Shown here: positions 49,035-61,893 of the stretch, piece by piece
Layout: every line of letters begins with the position of its first letter
Position numbering within the stretch: position 1 is the first letter of the stretch
NCBI GenBank assembly: GCA_018292915.2
Contig: JACVVK020000451.1
Span: 174,001-238,000 of the forward strand
Source: Batillaria attramentaria
Taxonomy: Eukaryota > Mollusca > Gastropoda > Batillariidae
DNA length: 64,000 nucleotides
Reading direction: 5' to 3'
The notes under the pieces: generated by a model
What the model saw: only the letters and a program-made list of their open reading frames with translations
Told to the model about the DNA's origin: nothing
The model's database searches: none
Made by a program: the position numbers and the translations under genes

Positions 49035-52000
49035 GTGTGTTTTTCGCTCTGTGCTCTTTAAGACACTTTGGTGTGCAGAACTTGAAGTCCATGTACTCAA
49101 AAGGCACCTTGCCTGTCATGTCCCCACCACACTGGTAACACCGACTGCAACAAAAATCAAACCAACAAATAATAGACAAATAGTTCTTTAATTGATGAAA
49201 ACGGAGCCTCTGGGATAGGAACAACAAACCAACCCCAAACCCCACTCCTCTCCCCTGACCCCCCCCCCCCCCCAAAAAAAAAAAAGAAAGAAAAAAAGTG
49301 GGTGGGGTGTTTTGGGGTTTAACGTCCTTTTCCACCACATACGGGTGATATCAAAGACGGGGCAACGATGAAAAAGCCAGCACAAATATTTGGCCCCAGC
49401 CGGGATACGAACTCACGACCCGAGCATTGGAAGTCCAACGCTCTACCATTCGGCCACCCCGGCTCCCCAAAGAAAAAAAAACAACAAAAAAAAAACAACA
49501 ACAACATATCAAACTTAGCCAAAGAAACAAAACCAAAACAAGAATCCCAGCAACAACAACAACAAAAAACAAGAGATAGAAATAAAACACAACAAGAAAC
49601 CCCCAAACTGGAAATGAACAAATAAACCCATAAAAAAGAAACAAAACACAAAAGAAGTGAAACCAAACCAAAGCGAAACAAACAAGCAAAACAAAATTCC
49701 ACCACAATCCCCCCTAAACAAGTCGCTAGAATATGTCCATCAAGTTCAAGGTATACACTAGGGGCAATTCCCTCATTTCACTTTGGGGTATTCCTTGTTA
49801 TTGCATATTGCTTTTTCTGCTTTTATTGTCTGTTAAATTTTCAACAGCACATAGAGCATGTAATCTTATATGAATATGCGCTTTATAAATAAAATTATTA
49901 TTATTATTATTATTATTACACTGAATATATATGGTGTGACAGACACAAACATATACTACTGCGAAACCAAATACAGGCTGGAGAATTGCTGAGGAAACAA
50001 ACACACCAAAAACTAGGCCCGGGTGCAGTGGCAGCGCCCTGCCGGGGGACCATGGGGGTAACGCTCCACTTAATAAAACAAATTTCTGTCATATGTGCTT
50101 GTGTGTCTGGGCGCTGGAGGGTTAATTTGTCTTTTTATCTTTATAAGGTGGTCTGTAGCATTCTTTCTGCAGCGGTATCCTTGGATGTGCCTCATGGAAA
50201 AAACAAGAAGAAGAAAACACCTGTTCCCCTGATGCCTATAAGTACGTTTGGCACACACTAACAGTACTGACCTCAATACCAGTCCACAACTCCCTTGGTC
50301 AGATGCCTGCTGAAGCAATCTTCTTTCAGCTGCTAAAGCACGCTGTGAACACACAAAACAGGCAAAAGTTGCAGAACTAATATCTGTTGTAGCTCCCAAC
50401 AAATTACCGTATATCACTGGATTTTTAACACACAAAACACGCTAATGCTTGCTTTACACACACTTGGGGTTGTAAATGGACAAGGTGTCACTTGCATCGT
50501 CGTCCTCCTCTTAATAAGGGTTTTGCTTGGTATTTTTAACTTCTATTTTCTACCTAATGACAGAAAGAAAACCTTTACTTTTGTCATTATTATTATTTCT
50601 TTCAGCACTTCCGGCAAAATATATCAGGAACTGGACACTGGGAGACGTTTCCCGGCTAATACCCTCTATGTTCTTACCTTTTCCCGATCGGACAGAGACA
50701 GAAATCTTTGCTTCTCACGTTGCTCAGCCGCTACCTTTGCTTCCTCTGCTTTCTTTTCCTGTATGGACAGAAAAAGGAAAGTCAAATCACTCTTACAACA
50801 CACAGTACAGAGAAGAAAAATACGAAAGCTTGCAGGAATACCACGGTACAATGAATTGCTACGTCATGACTGTAGTCAAAGTTACAAAATGAAATCATCT
50901 TGGGCATTTCTGGTCTATGTGGGCCAATGTCTTTTCCATTTTAAATCAAACTGATCAAGTGCATGGACAAACTTGTGTTGGTTCATACCATTATCATCAC
51001 CATCCATGTAATAATATCTGTGTATTGTGTAGGCGCTTGACCAAATTTCTTGAACTGGCTCAAAGCGCTGCCAACATGCACGCTCACATGAATCACACGC
51101 ATTCTCTCACGCACTGGACACACATTACAACCACGCGTACGAAAGGTCAGCTCAGCTATTTAAGTGTGGGAATTTTAGAATTACAGTTATTTTTAATTTT
51201 TGTGAGCTGAACAAGTCCAAAGCAGAGGGGGAGGAGTACCCGGAGAGAACCCCCACAATGGACCCGAATGAACGGTGCCACACACGAGAAGGAGAAGTTC
51301 TTTGCCACAAGTGGAACTCAAACCTGACCTTTTGCAAGTAGTGCACGGAACTTTTACACATCCAAAACCCTAGAGTGTAAGAAAATTAAAACAACTCTAC
51401 TGATGCGATAGGTGTGACCACTTCTTTCTGTTCAAAACTGTTTCAAAGCAAACCCCTACTGACGACACACTGGACACAGCAGATGTGCTTACTTTTAAAC
51501 GCTCTTGTCTGGCTTTCCGCTGTGCCTTCTTTCGCTCTGCCTCCCTCTGCTTCTTTTCTGCCTCCATTTCATCTGTAAGGGCACTTGGGATCTGCAAAAT
51601 TTATGTTAGTGTCATCAGAGAATTTGCCAACACTCAGGCGATGTGATTAGAGCATTTGTCACCACACATCAGTGTCATCAGAGAAATTGTAACCTGCCAA
51701 CTTTATGTCAGTGTCATCAGAGAATTTGCCAACAATCAGGCAATGAGATTAGAGAATTTGTCAACATTCAATTAGTGTGGTCAGAGAATTTGTGGTCTAA
51801 AAAATTCATGTCAGTGTGATGAAAGAATTTGTCAACAGTCATGCAACGTGAGTAGAGAAAGTCAACACTCAGTGTGATTAGAGAATTTTGCGATTTTGTA
51901 TTACCTGTGCAGCCTCATAGTTGTACATGTCTGGGTTGTTGCCACGGAATCGCCGGAAAATGTTTCTGGTCTCTTTTGATCCAGCCACTGCATAAGGCGG

Positions 52001-52262
52001 CTTCCCCGCTGCGTCCCTGAGAGAGGGAAAAAACCAGAAGTGTAAAAGTAACTTGTCCACATCCAAACGTATCATGCTGTTCTTCATATAGCGGTATGCA
52101 CTTCACCATCCATACATGTGAAGCAATTCCCTCTCCCCCACCACCCCCACCCTGCAACTCCCATCCCCAAACCTCCTCAACCCCACTGCAGCAACCATGC
52201 ATAAACTGAAATCAAACTTTTTCACTTAACAGTAAACTCACAGTGAAAACCGGCCAGTTCTG

Positions 52263-52330
<68 letters not shown>

Positions 52331-55300
52331 GCAGGGCAGTGAGTATCAACTTATATTTTGTTGGATAAAGGTTGGCCCCTAAGATCCAAGCATCTGACCA
52401 CTCCTGATAGGCAAACCCAGACTCACTTCACAGCAGGATCGCACCCAGCCTCAAGTAGAGTGTGGACGAGGTCAGCGTGCCCTCCAACAGACGCCACATG
52501 CAGCAGAGTGGATCGCTTTTCTCCATGGCCTTCGTTCAGAAGCTGACGTGGACGAGATCCAACTGAATTAATTCCTGAGCTTCTCTCTTGTCCACTGCCA
52601 CCAGTATGTCTCCCACCTTCTGACACACTGCTAGTCAAATGTAACGAGTTGTCTGCTGTTCCCCTCTCATCTTTTTCTTCATTTTTTGAGTCAGAACAGC
52701 TGCCGGTGGGTCCAGAAGTATCTCTACCACTATTACACTGTTCAGACAACACAGGAATGTCTGAGTTTGTCTCAGAAGAGGCATACGGCTGCCTGGTCCC
52801 TGTCAAAACAAGATGATCACCACTCTGACCACCGTCTGCGTGAGAAGTTTCCGAAGCCACCTGTTGTGGGGACGACGAATGACACAGCTGATCAAGGAGC
52901 TGTGACAGAGTGTCTAGGTTACCACACCTGCATGCCGTGTACAGCTTGTTCTTTAGCTCCACCTCCGTCTCATCATATTCTGCAATGAGAACACAGTAAT
53001 GATTAAATCACAGTATACCACCTGGTATTTTCAAGGTAGATATAGTTGCAGATACTGCCAATTAACAGAATTTGTAGTACGTAAGTTACGCAGGAATCCC
53101 TGTTAAATAGTTGTCCAATTTTGTCTTCCCCACAATGCAAAAATTTCAAGGTCTATCCAAAATGCATATGTAGGTAGAGTGTTCTACCTTGCAAAGCAAC
53201 TGTTATAGAAGCGTTACTCTTGCCTGATTCTCCCTGTCTGTTCCAGCCAGTGACATGGATAAGTTTGTTTAGGCTGTGTTTTTTTTTGTTTTTTGTCTGT
53301 TTGTTTTTCAGGAAAACCTCTCTTACATGAATCAGTAATTATTTTACTGTTTCAAATACAAATAACAAGTTTATCAAGGCCCCATTTTGCACACCTGAAA
53401 CTTCACACTAAACCTGAAACTGTGCATTAAACTTATGGAGACGTATACATGTGCATGATGTGTCTGTCTTGATTTCTGGACTATTCACCTTGAACATTCG
53501 CTTGACTAGGTCTGTCCGTGACAACCTCCTTAACAGTTTGATTTTTTCTTTTTTTCTTCTTCTTGTTTTGCTTAGGAATGGAGTGGCCAAATTCACTCAG
53601 CTCCTCCGTGTACACCTCCACGACCTGTTCCACCAGCTCCACTTCCACGTCTGACTGCTCTTTCTCTTCCACATCAGCAGCAGTATTTTCAACTACCGCG
53701 TTGCCACCTTCGTCAGTCGCCGCATGGCCAGTTTCTGTTTGAGAAACGAAAAGGCAGTTGAAGCACGTACACAGGGTTTAAAAATGAAAATGTTCAGAAT
53801 AAGACTAAAATCTGTGCAATTTGGTGCATTTTGGAAAGGGTGAGGGTGTTTGGTGCATTTTGGAAAGGGTGAGGATATTTGGTGCATTTGGAAAGGGTGA
53901 GGGTGTTTGGTGCATTTTGGAAAGGGTGAGGGTGTTTGGTGCATTTTGGAAAGGGTGAGGATATTTGGTGCATTTGGAAAGGGTGAGGGTGTTTGGTGCA
54001 TTTTGGAAAGGGTGAGGGTGTTTGGTGCAATTTGGAAAGGGTGAGGGTATTTGGGAGTTCATCGTCCTTTTGCACCTCATACGGGTGATACCAAAGACAG
54101 GGCAACGAGAAAAAGGCCAGTACAAATATTTGGGCCCGGTCACTGATCTTGAACTATTCGGAGTGTCTCACCATTGTCACCACTCCCCAATATTTCTTTT
54201 CTCCTAAGGGAAGCTGGGATAAACGAGTTGATAGCACACTAGACTTTCAATACTCAAGTGAAGAAATGAAAACCTGGCTGGGAGCAAAATATCTGCATCA
54301 GCTGTTTTCTTGTTGCCCCTCTTTCAGATCACCCTTACGTAGTGGAAAAGGATGTTAGAACTCCTAAAAATGAACAACCAACCAACCACCTATTTTTCTT
54401 ATGACTTGTGGAGTCTCATCTTCACACGATGTCTCACCTGTCTTTGTGTCCGCAAAAGCCTGTCCCTTGTCCTTCCGTCTTTGAGGCGAGCGCTTTTCAA
54501 GAGTGTCAGGTTGGATCTCCAGCTGCCCACTGTTGCGGTTGATGTGGCGTGGTGGGGAAACAGGGACAAAGTCAACAACTGTCGACTCATCACCTGGGGT
54601 ACCAAAAATAGAAAGAATATTAAAAATTACTCTGACCTGATAACTAGCCTAGCGACTGACTCTGCACGGTTATATCCGGTAAAAATCAGTAACAGTGAAA
54701 TGATTAGCAGGTATTCCCCATCACGCTGTTGTTTACCGATGAGTATTTTTATCCAAGATGCAAATCATCCCTGAGCTTCAGCAGACACTTTTTCCACAGG
54801 AGAGATCAAAGAAAGAAAGAAAGAAAAAAAAAAGGCTGTTATGGATGATAATTACTAATTAGCATAGAGTAATAATTAATTATTACCATAACATTCTACG
54901 GATGTCAGCATCTGGTGTACTCTCTTCACTTCGTTGAAGGTAGGTCTGCAGGTGGAGAAGGGAATGGTGCGCACTCTCAAGTCATTCTTGTCCAGAGCAG
55001 GTGCCTTGCCTCCAAAGAAAATCTGCTTACTGTAAGTGGAAGTCCGCAGGAAAATCAGATGGCAGTTTTTCATTTGTTCAGACCAGGATGTCAGTAGCTC
55101 TTGAATTTCCTGTACAGAATCAAAATGTTTAGGTGGTAACCATGCTGTGGCATGCAGAATGTCACTATTCGACTAGACAACAAGTAAACTCCCGTGCAAC
55201 TGTAATAAAACAACCGTTAGACAGGTACATAGAATGATGTGTCTGTAGCTGTGATGCAATGAAACAGGCTAGGATAGGTCAGGCTTGGATATGAGCAATA

Positions 55301-58300
55301 AATGAGTCACAAGAAATCTATACAGGTGTAGGACAAAACTGAAAGTGCGTGCAAAACTAAAAAGAGATCCTGATAAATCTGAAGAACTCATCTAAAGCAC
55401 AAATCAAAAGACGCATTTTCACTCATTTTGTCCTCTTGTGTACAAGATCATCCACCTTTCATCCATGAAACTAGCAGCATGCAGACTGTGAGAAAAGTGA
55501 TACATAGAGACAAACATAGCAAAAAAAACAAAAAACAAGAGCAAACAGGGAAAAAAGAAAGAAAAACACAAGAAAAAATCAACCAAAACAACAACCAACC
55601 CCCCCAAAAAAAAACAAAAGAAGAAAACAAGAAGAACAAAGAAAGGAAGAGAGAAAAGAAGCGAGTGTAAATGAAAAAGCAACTAACCAGCGCCAAAGCG
55701 GCCTCATTGTAACGACGTAGGCTGGCCCCACCAGATTTAGGCGCGTTTCCCTGGCTGTCTCTGGTACTTTGCGCTGTTCCGCGTTTTGCTCGCACCACGT
55801 AGCGATGGAATGTCTTGTGAACCACTGCTTGGTTCCTAGTGAATGCAATATAAAAACATTACACTTACTCCACAGCAGGGGTAATCAACATGTTGAAACA
55901 CTAGAGCACTACACATGAATAAATTTGTATTTTTAAGACATTTTGGATGCTGCACGAGTTTCCAACTCTTACTTTTTTTTGGAAACGGGGGAGGGGGGGT
56001 GGGGGGGGGGGGTGTTACCCTGTATCGAAAATCAGGCAAGACTGATGGTTCCTTTTCTTATTGCAGCAAACACAAGTATCATGAAAGTGCAACATTCCCA
56101 CAAAACCAACTTTAAATCCAAGCAGACTGAATTAATCATGATATTTTTAGTAAGGCACAATCCCTAACTTAATAGGTAGGAATTGAGTTAACAAGTTATC
56201 TTGGAAAGCTGTCAGCACAAGGTTTGAACAGGACACAGACAGGTACAGAGGTAGAGGGAGCAACAAATGCACGTTACCCATCAAAAACAGCAGCAGCAAA
56301 GTGTCCACCAGCAAGCATGATGACAGCCACACGTGTGTAGTCGACTGCCTTACTTGCCAGGGACAGCAACTCCGCTTGTGTTGTGGGACAGCTCTGGTAA
56401 AACAAACCCCCAAAACCAAGTAAGTTTACGGACACAGCTGCTTTTCTTACAGTGTAGTAGAGGGGAAGAGCACATTTCCTACTGTGCGTGGGGATTCCCC
56501 TTTTCTGGTTCTCTTCCCACCACCTGTATACTTTCAGTTTGTGCCCCTATATATCAGAATCCAGCAAGAGTGAGTTTTTAAAAGCTCTCTCTATGCTGAG
56601 AGTTTTTCACAGTAAAATACTAACAAATGGTTGTTTTCCTTTGACTGACAGAAATGCGTTTTGCTAGTGCTGCACTTAGCTCGATCTGCATTTTATGTCA
56701 TGACTGAGAATAAAAATAGAACACTGGCGATAAATCAGACCTATGCAATAAGGCATGAGGGCCCAATATGGGGACCTTAGCATTGAAAGATTTAACAACT
56801 GCTGCTTTAAAAGATACAACATTCTCCATACAAGCACAGCTGGACAGGTCTGAAAATTTTCATATTTCTGCTTTGGAGAGAAGACGAGTGTTGACGACTG
56901 TTGAGAAGGGGAATATAGTTAGTATTCCCAATTAAAAACAGGTGTGCGTATTAGTACACTTAAAACTCTTAAACTGATGCACAAATCGGAGAACAGCGCG
57001 TCACCGGGGATGCAGGTTTTTGGTCTCCCTGTGTCAAACAGTATTTTTTCCAACACTCTCCCGGAACCTTGATGAACAAAAAGTGATCTGTAACTAGCAG
57101 CCGACACTAGCAGCATCGCATTACTGCCAATCCATTGTGCATAACAGACAGAATCTGATTGGCTTAAGCACGCTGGAACACTTTTTGTCCAATCATAATG
57201 CTCTATCTGGTTAACGTGTGGGTTCCTCGCCTTGCCAGTTCACTATGGTTGAAACGTTACAATTCACATACATCTCTCCTACTTGAATACTTCTGTAAAC
57301 AGCAACAACAAATGGTTTTGACTCTCAAACTTTTCATCCAAAAGACCATGGACCCTCAAAATTGAAAAAAGGACCCTCAAAAATGAAAAAAGGACCCTCA
57401 AAAATATGGAGAGAGGGTACCTGCAAGGACCCTTGTATTTTCGAATCACAGGGAACACTGAATATAGTTCCTGCACTATTTACATTGTACAAATTGTGTT
57501 TAATGCATCACTGTGACATTCAGTTCACCTTTTTATGGTACAAGAGACACCTGTAGAGGGAGACCAGCTGCCCATCACTGTTTCTCAGGAAGAGTTTGGG
57601 ATGTTTCCGCGTCGCTGCCAAGACGGCACTGGCCCCCTCAGAATCGCTGTCTGTGCTGTCCTGCGTGGACTTGTGTACACGGGCTGGGAGAGGGGACGGC
57701 TTGGGCCGCGCATCGTCTGTTTCACTGGAGGAGTCTGAAGAGTCGTCGGACCCGGAGATGCTGGAGATGTCACCTGGAAAAAAACACTAATAAGATAAGA
57801 TCAGATATACTTTCTTCGTCCCTCGACGGGAAACTGCGGTGTCTGCTCAGTCAAGACAATAAAATTTAGTTATGACCCGTGGGCCGCACACGCACACACA
57901 TGAATAAATGCGATCATCCATGCATGTACAAAAATTTCATGCTTCAGGTGCCGACTAAAAATCTTGTATGTAAAACATTCAGAAGAGCTATTATAATCAC
58001 AGGGATGGATGGATAACAATACTTTAGGATATAACAGTTAAGAACATCACAGTGCCATGCACCAATTACTAGCAAAAACTGTCTCTCTGGTGACGCACAC
58101 GCACCCCCACTTACCAACACCAACACGCCTGTCTCTCTCTCCACACACACAGAAGCCACCCCCCACCCCCCCCCCCCCCCCACCTTCCCACACACACTTA
58201 TCCACACCCTCCCTCCCTCGCTCTCAACAGGATTGCCTGTGGTTGTTATTTAAAAACATGACCGCACTTACCAGTATAAAAGAATTTCTGTACTGTTCAG

Positions 58301-61070
58301 TTCAGTGATAGGCATGGATGAAACATTCAAAATGCTACACTACGAACCCATCTAGAAGCACAGGCCTAGTAACCATTGCTAGGGTCCACAGGTGGTGCAG
58401 CTTCCTCCCCTTGTGTGCAGCAGTTCATTATAAACCTATCTACCAGTACAGAGACATAATACATAACATACCAGATAAGCTTTCAAAAGCCTCCTCTGTG
58501 ATCGGCTCCTCCCCTCGTAGTTTCTGCTTCAGGTTGTATCGATGCCAGTCGGATTTGAAATGGGCTCTCTACAACGAAGAAGAAAGAAAAACCAAAGTCT
58601 CATCAATAAAACAAAATTCCGGTATGGCAATCCTTGAAGTGGTTGGAAACTGGCAGAAATCACTGGGACAAAAAGTAAATAACTTTCTTCCTATATCAGA
58701 CGCTTGTTTAACAGCCCTCAAACCACTAACCTGTTCTGAACGACCAGAAAAGGTAACAGCGCAGCATCCACATGACATGCGTGTTGACACGGTGTGGGTC
58801 ACCTTGACCTCCCCTTCAACCGCACCTGTACAGGAGATGAGAAAAAGAAAATTCAAAGCAAACAAATGAACAAAAAGCAAAACTGTAAACAGCGTGATGT
58901 ATTAGCGCACCTGACTCTAGCACAGGTGTCTAACTAAATCAGGGTTAGGGTTCATGATCCCAAAAAGTGGTCCATGATCCGAAAGGAGGAAAAGTGTGTA
59001 GCATTTAGTGAGTAAGTGACAAAGCCACACATTATGTTAGGTGTGTCCCGAGGAAAAGTGTGTAGCATTTAGTGAGTAAGTGACAAAGCCACACATTATG
59101 TTAGGTGTGTCCCGAGGAAAAGTGTGTAGCGTTTAGTGAGTAGTGACAAAGCCACACATTATGTTAGGTGTTGTCCCGAGGAAAAGTGTGTAGCGTTTAG
59201 TGAGTAAGTGACAAAAGCCACACATTATGTTAGGTGTTGTCCCGAGGAAAAGTGTTGTAGCATTTAGTAAGTGACAAAAGCCACACATTATGTTAGGTGT
59301 GTCCCGAGGAAAAGTGTTGTAGCATTTAGTAAGTGACAAAGCCACACATTATGTTAGGTGTGTCCCGAGGAAAAGTGTTGTAGCATTTAGTAAGTGACAA
59401 AGCCACACATTATGTTAGGTGTCTGTCCCGAGGAAAAGTGTGTAGCGTTTACGGTTTAGTGAGTCAAGTGACAAAGCCACACATTATGTTAGGTGTGTCC
59501 CGAGGAAAAGTGTGTAGCGTTTAGTGAGTAAGTTGACAAAGCCACACATTATGTTAGGTGTGTCCCGAGGAAAAGTGTGTAGCATTTAGTGAGTAAGTGA
59601 CAAAGCCACACATTATGTTAGGTGTGTCCCGAGGAAAAAGTGTGTAGCGTTTAGTGAGTAAGTGACCAAGCCCACACATTATGTTAGGTGTGTCCCGAGG
59701 AAAAGTGTTGTAGCATTTATTGAGTAAGTGACAAAGCCACACATTATGTTAGTGGTGTCCCGAGGAAAAGTGTGTAGCGTTTAGTGAGTAAGTGACAAAG
59801 CCACACATTATGTTAGGTGGTGTCCCGAGAAAAGTGTGTAGCGTTTAGTGAGTAAGTGACAAAGCCACACATTATGTTAGGTGTGTCCCGAGGAAAAAGT
59901 GTGTAGCATTTAGTGAGTAAGTGACAAAGCCACAACATTATGTTAGGTGTGTCCCGGTGTATGCTCCTCTCAGTACATGTAATAATAAAAAAATAATAAA
60001 AAAATTAACAATTTGTTGTGCAGTTTGATGCATTTTGGCCTGATGTTAAGTGCTTCAAAAAACACTGCCCCTCCCCCCCCAAAAAAAACAACAACAAACA
60101 AACAAAACAACAACAACAACAAAAAAAACCAAATCTAAAAACAAAAACCAAAAAACCAACCAACCAACCAAACAAACAAAAAACCCAACAACAACCACCA
60201 ACAACCAAAACCCAAAACAGAACACCCCCTAAAAAAAACACCAAAACAAAACAGACCCCCCTCCCAACCCCAAAAAAAACCCCCAAGCAAACAAACAAAC
60301 AACAACAACAACAAAAAACCCACAAAAAAACAACACCCCCCTAGAAAAAACCCAACATAATAAAGCTTATGCACACCTTTAGTTGTGAAAGTAGCGTTGT
60401 CTGGCTCATCATCTTCAACACTAGGATTACAGGTGGCGATACTCAGGCTGGCCAGCAGCTGACGACACGGCTTTGTGTCCGACAGCAAACAGCTGGAGTA
60501 GCTGCTAACTTTTTTGCGTGGAAGCTTGTTCGCGGAAGACTGTGCCATCCTCTCTAGCACCTGAAATAAGAAAAGGGAATTCACTCTCAGTAGGTACTGG
60601 TCAAAAACTTTTCTTAGTATGGGCAGCAATCACAGGCATAACGGTAAGCCTTTTCCCACAAACACCGACTGGGTGTTTTCTATACTGATCTACACTTGAC
60701 ACAATTGTGTACATCAGAGACATACAGAGCCATACATAGGCATAACTCTCTATGTATGTATGTCTCTGACATCACCTACTGTTTTAAGATTTCATTATTG
60801 ATGAACAGATCAAAACGAGATACGAAAATCCATAGCATACAGATAATGAGGGTGTCAAACTAAGTACAATGTACCCCGAGTACACTCACAGTGAAACGCC
60901 TGCTCTACTGAACACTGCAATGCACACAGAAATGAACACCATATTGAACGACATTTGGGTATTAAATCAAGTTGTATAAATCATCAGTTGAAAACTCCAA
61001 TGGACTAACTATATAAATTTACCTTGAGCTGTTGATTATTCAAGTAAGAAGATGCCTTAACACAAGCCAT
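49030..61070 (-). CDS. ANKZF1: ANKZF1 / Vms1 peptidyl-tRNA endonuclease, 16 exons
   Basis: Known role: ribosome-associated quality control; releases nascent chains from stalled 60S subunits and works with p97/VCP. Exons in transcript order: 61023-61070, 60377-60560, 58731-58825, 58472-58568, 57529-57773, 56278-56393, 55688-55835, 54887-55109, 54438-54593, 53489-53734, 52427-52979, 51905-52016, 51493-51591, 50678-50758, 50272-50342, 49030-49144. Sum 2589 bases, 862 residues (human 726). Seen: zinc finger C96-x2-C99-x12-H112-x5-H118; acidic Ser-rich linker; VLRF1 domain with [17 protein letters not shown], catalytic Gln about 284, and [24 protein letters not shown]; basic KKKKKRK patch; ankyrin repeat [20 protein letters not shown]; coiled coil; p97-interacting motif R-x5-AA-x2-R (799-809); C-terminal zinc ribbon C827-x2-C830...C848-x3-C852. 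The first exon ([16 protein letters not shown]) joins in frame; the internal Met at 60548 is an alternative start. Confidence 0.92.
49298..49467 (-). mobile_element. SINE family B copy (ANKZF1 intron-free 3' flank)
   Basis: Complete copy with head at the right (GGCCACCCCGGCTCC) and B box GAACTCACGACCC on the plus strand. It lies in ANKZF1 intron 15, between exons 50272-50342 and 49030-49144. Confidence 0.75.
49850..49922 (+). mobile_element. SINE 3' end with ATT repeat
   Basis: TATGCGCTTTATAAATAAA followed by ATT units; a similar end with GGCGCCTAGAGC and TTA units lies at 40195-40260. Confidence 0.35.
51008..51345 (-). mobile_element. SINE family C, diverged copy (ANKZF1 intron 13)
   Basis: Matches the copy at 47388 through AGGCGCTTGACC, the CATTCTCTCACGCACTGGACA block and the GAGAGAACCCCC block. 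The head is degraded. Confidence 0.55.
52266..52327. repeat. (CA)n microsatellite (ANKZF1 intron 11)
   Basis: Pure CA run of 60 bases. Confidence 0.95.
53815..54050. repeat. 29-30-bp minisatellite, about eight copies (ANKZF1 intron 9)
   Basis: Unit GTGTTTGGTGCATTTTGGAA followed by AGGGTGAGG; borders a family B SINE fragment. Confidence 0.9.
54040..54150 (-). mobile_element. SINE family B, partial copy (ANKZF1 intron 9)
   Basis: Tail half reversed (GTTCATCGTCCTTTTGCACC). It abuts a 29-bp minisatellite and faces an opposite copy at 54209. Confidence 0.5.
54209..54363 (+). mobile_element. SINE family B, diverged copy (ANKZF1 intron 9)
   Basis: GGGAAGCTGGGATAAACGAG head and a tail ending GTGGAAAAGGATGTTAGAAC; strongly mutated. 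Confidence 0.5.
58978..59960. repeat. 62-64-bp minisatellite, about 15 copies (ANKZF1 intron 2)
   Basis: Unit includes CCCGAGGAAAAGTGTGTAGC, TTTAGTGAGTAAGTGACAAA and CCACACATTATGTTAGG. Copies differ by small indels, so frames shift from unit to unit. Confidence 0.93.
60060..60345. repeat. A/C-only tract (ANKZF1 intron 2)
   Basis: About 285 bases of CAA, CCAA, A runs and C runs with only a handful of G or T, ending 32 bases before exon 2. On the transcribed strand it is a G/T-rich run, leaving exon 2's donor close to low-complexity DNA. Confidence 0.85.
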
Positions 61071-61667
61071 TATGTGAAAGTGATGAAACTTTTTGAGATG
61101 CGAGTCAAAACACCAAGGCACGCACTCTGCCAATGTTCGGTATGTTCAAGTTAGTGCTCATCAAACTGCACTTACGTGAGGTTTTCCTCGCCCTTAAAGA
61201 TAGTTGAGGTGCCGTTCTAGTACTTCTGTTTCATAACCACGTGGCAAGTCCTATTTTAAGAGCAAAAGGGCCGTCTATTTCTCCAACATCAGCAAGACAT
61301 GGCATTTCACCATGTTTCGGGTTCAGACTGCAACTTCCTGTCGAACACTTGGAGTGGTCTCCCACTAACTTAGCGTTCTCGGTGACTCACGGGATCCTTG
61401 TTGTGCGCTCTAGACGGACACTGATTAAAAATACACAACAAACAACGCTATATTCCTATCAAACATAACGCTGCGCATGACACACTAGAAATGGTTTAAA
61501 TTCACCAAAGGGTACATCAGTTTAAACAAATGCTAATGTTCAGATTCAGTCATTTTGGCCGGCAGTGCCGCCGGCGGACCGCCGCCCGGGGCCGAGGCTA
61601 GCGGCCGCGTCAGTCACGGTCATAGCCCGTCGACACGCACCTATCCGGCATCTCTGCTACCTACCCC

Positions 61668-61721
61668 CATGTCTGTCCCATCGGCATCACTGACGTTAGT
61701 GAGGCCGATGGGACAGAGATG
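61668..61721. mobile_element. 54-bp miniature hairpin element with 8/9-bp target-site duplication
   Basis: Inverted arms of 18 bp (61668-61685 and 61704-61721, one mismatch) run from CATGTCTGTCCC to GGACAGAGATG, and the loop itself is nearly palindromic (TCACTGACGTTAGTGA). ACCTACCCC on the left and ACCTACCCA on the right flank the ends. The termini resemble those of the 623-bp element at 1512. Confidence 0.6.
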
Positions 61722-61852
61722 ACCTACCCACTCAAGTTTTTTCCTCCGGCTACTGAGCCTGTACTGTGCCAGCGGCCGCGCCGGCATCACGAGTGACTGA
61801 TCTTGACTGATCGGAAGACGGACCGTCGCACAGTTCACGGCACATGCTAGGC

Positions 61853-61893
61853 CATTCCTGTTCCAGGGGCCGCGCTTCTCTAGAACAGGAATG
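61853..61893. mobile_element. 41-bp miniature hairpin element with perfect 9-bp target-site duplication
   Basis: CATTCCTGTTC opens and GAACAGGAATG closes the element (11-bp perfect inverted ends). ATGCTAGGC lies directly outside on both sides (61844-61852 and 61894-61902). Same end consensus as the elements at 1512 and 61668. Confidence 0.65.

Noticed and set aside
58978..59960. CRISPR-like regular repeats
   Set aside because: Units are contiguous with no unique spacers; it is a eukaryotic minisatellite inside an intron.
60377..60548. ANKZF1 starting at the Met at 60548
   Set aside because: Possible, but an upstream exon (61023-61070) begins with ATG, ends at a consensus donor and joins in frame, so I prefer the longer form.
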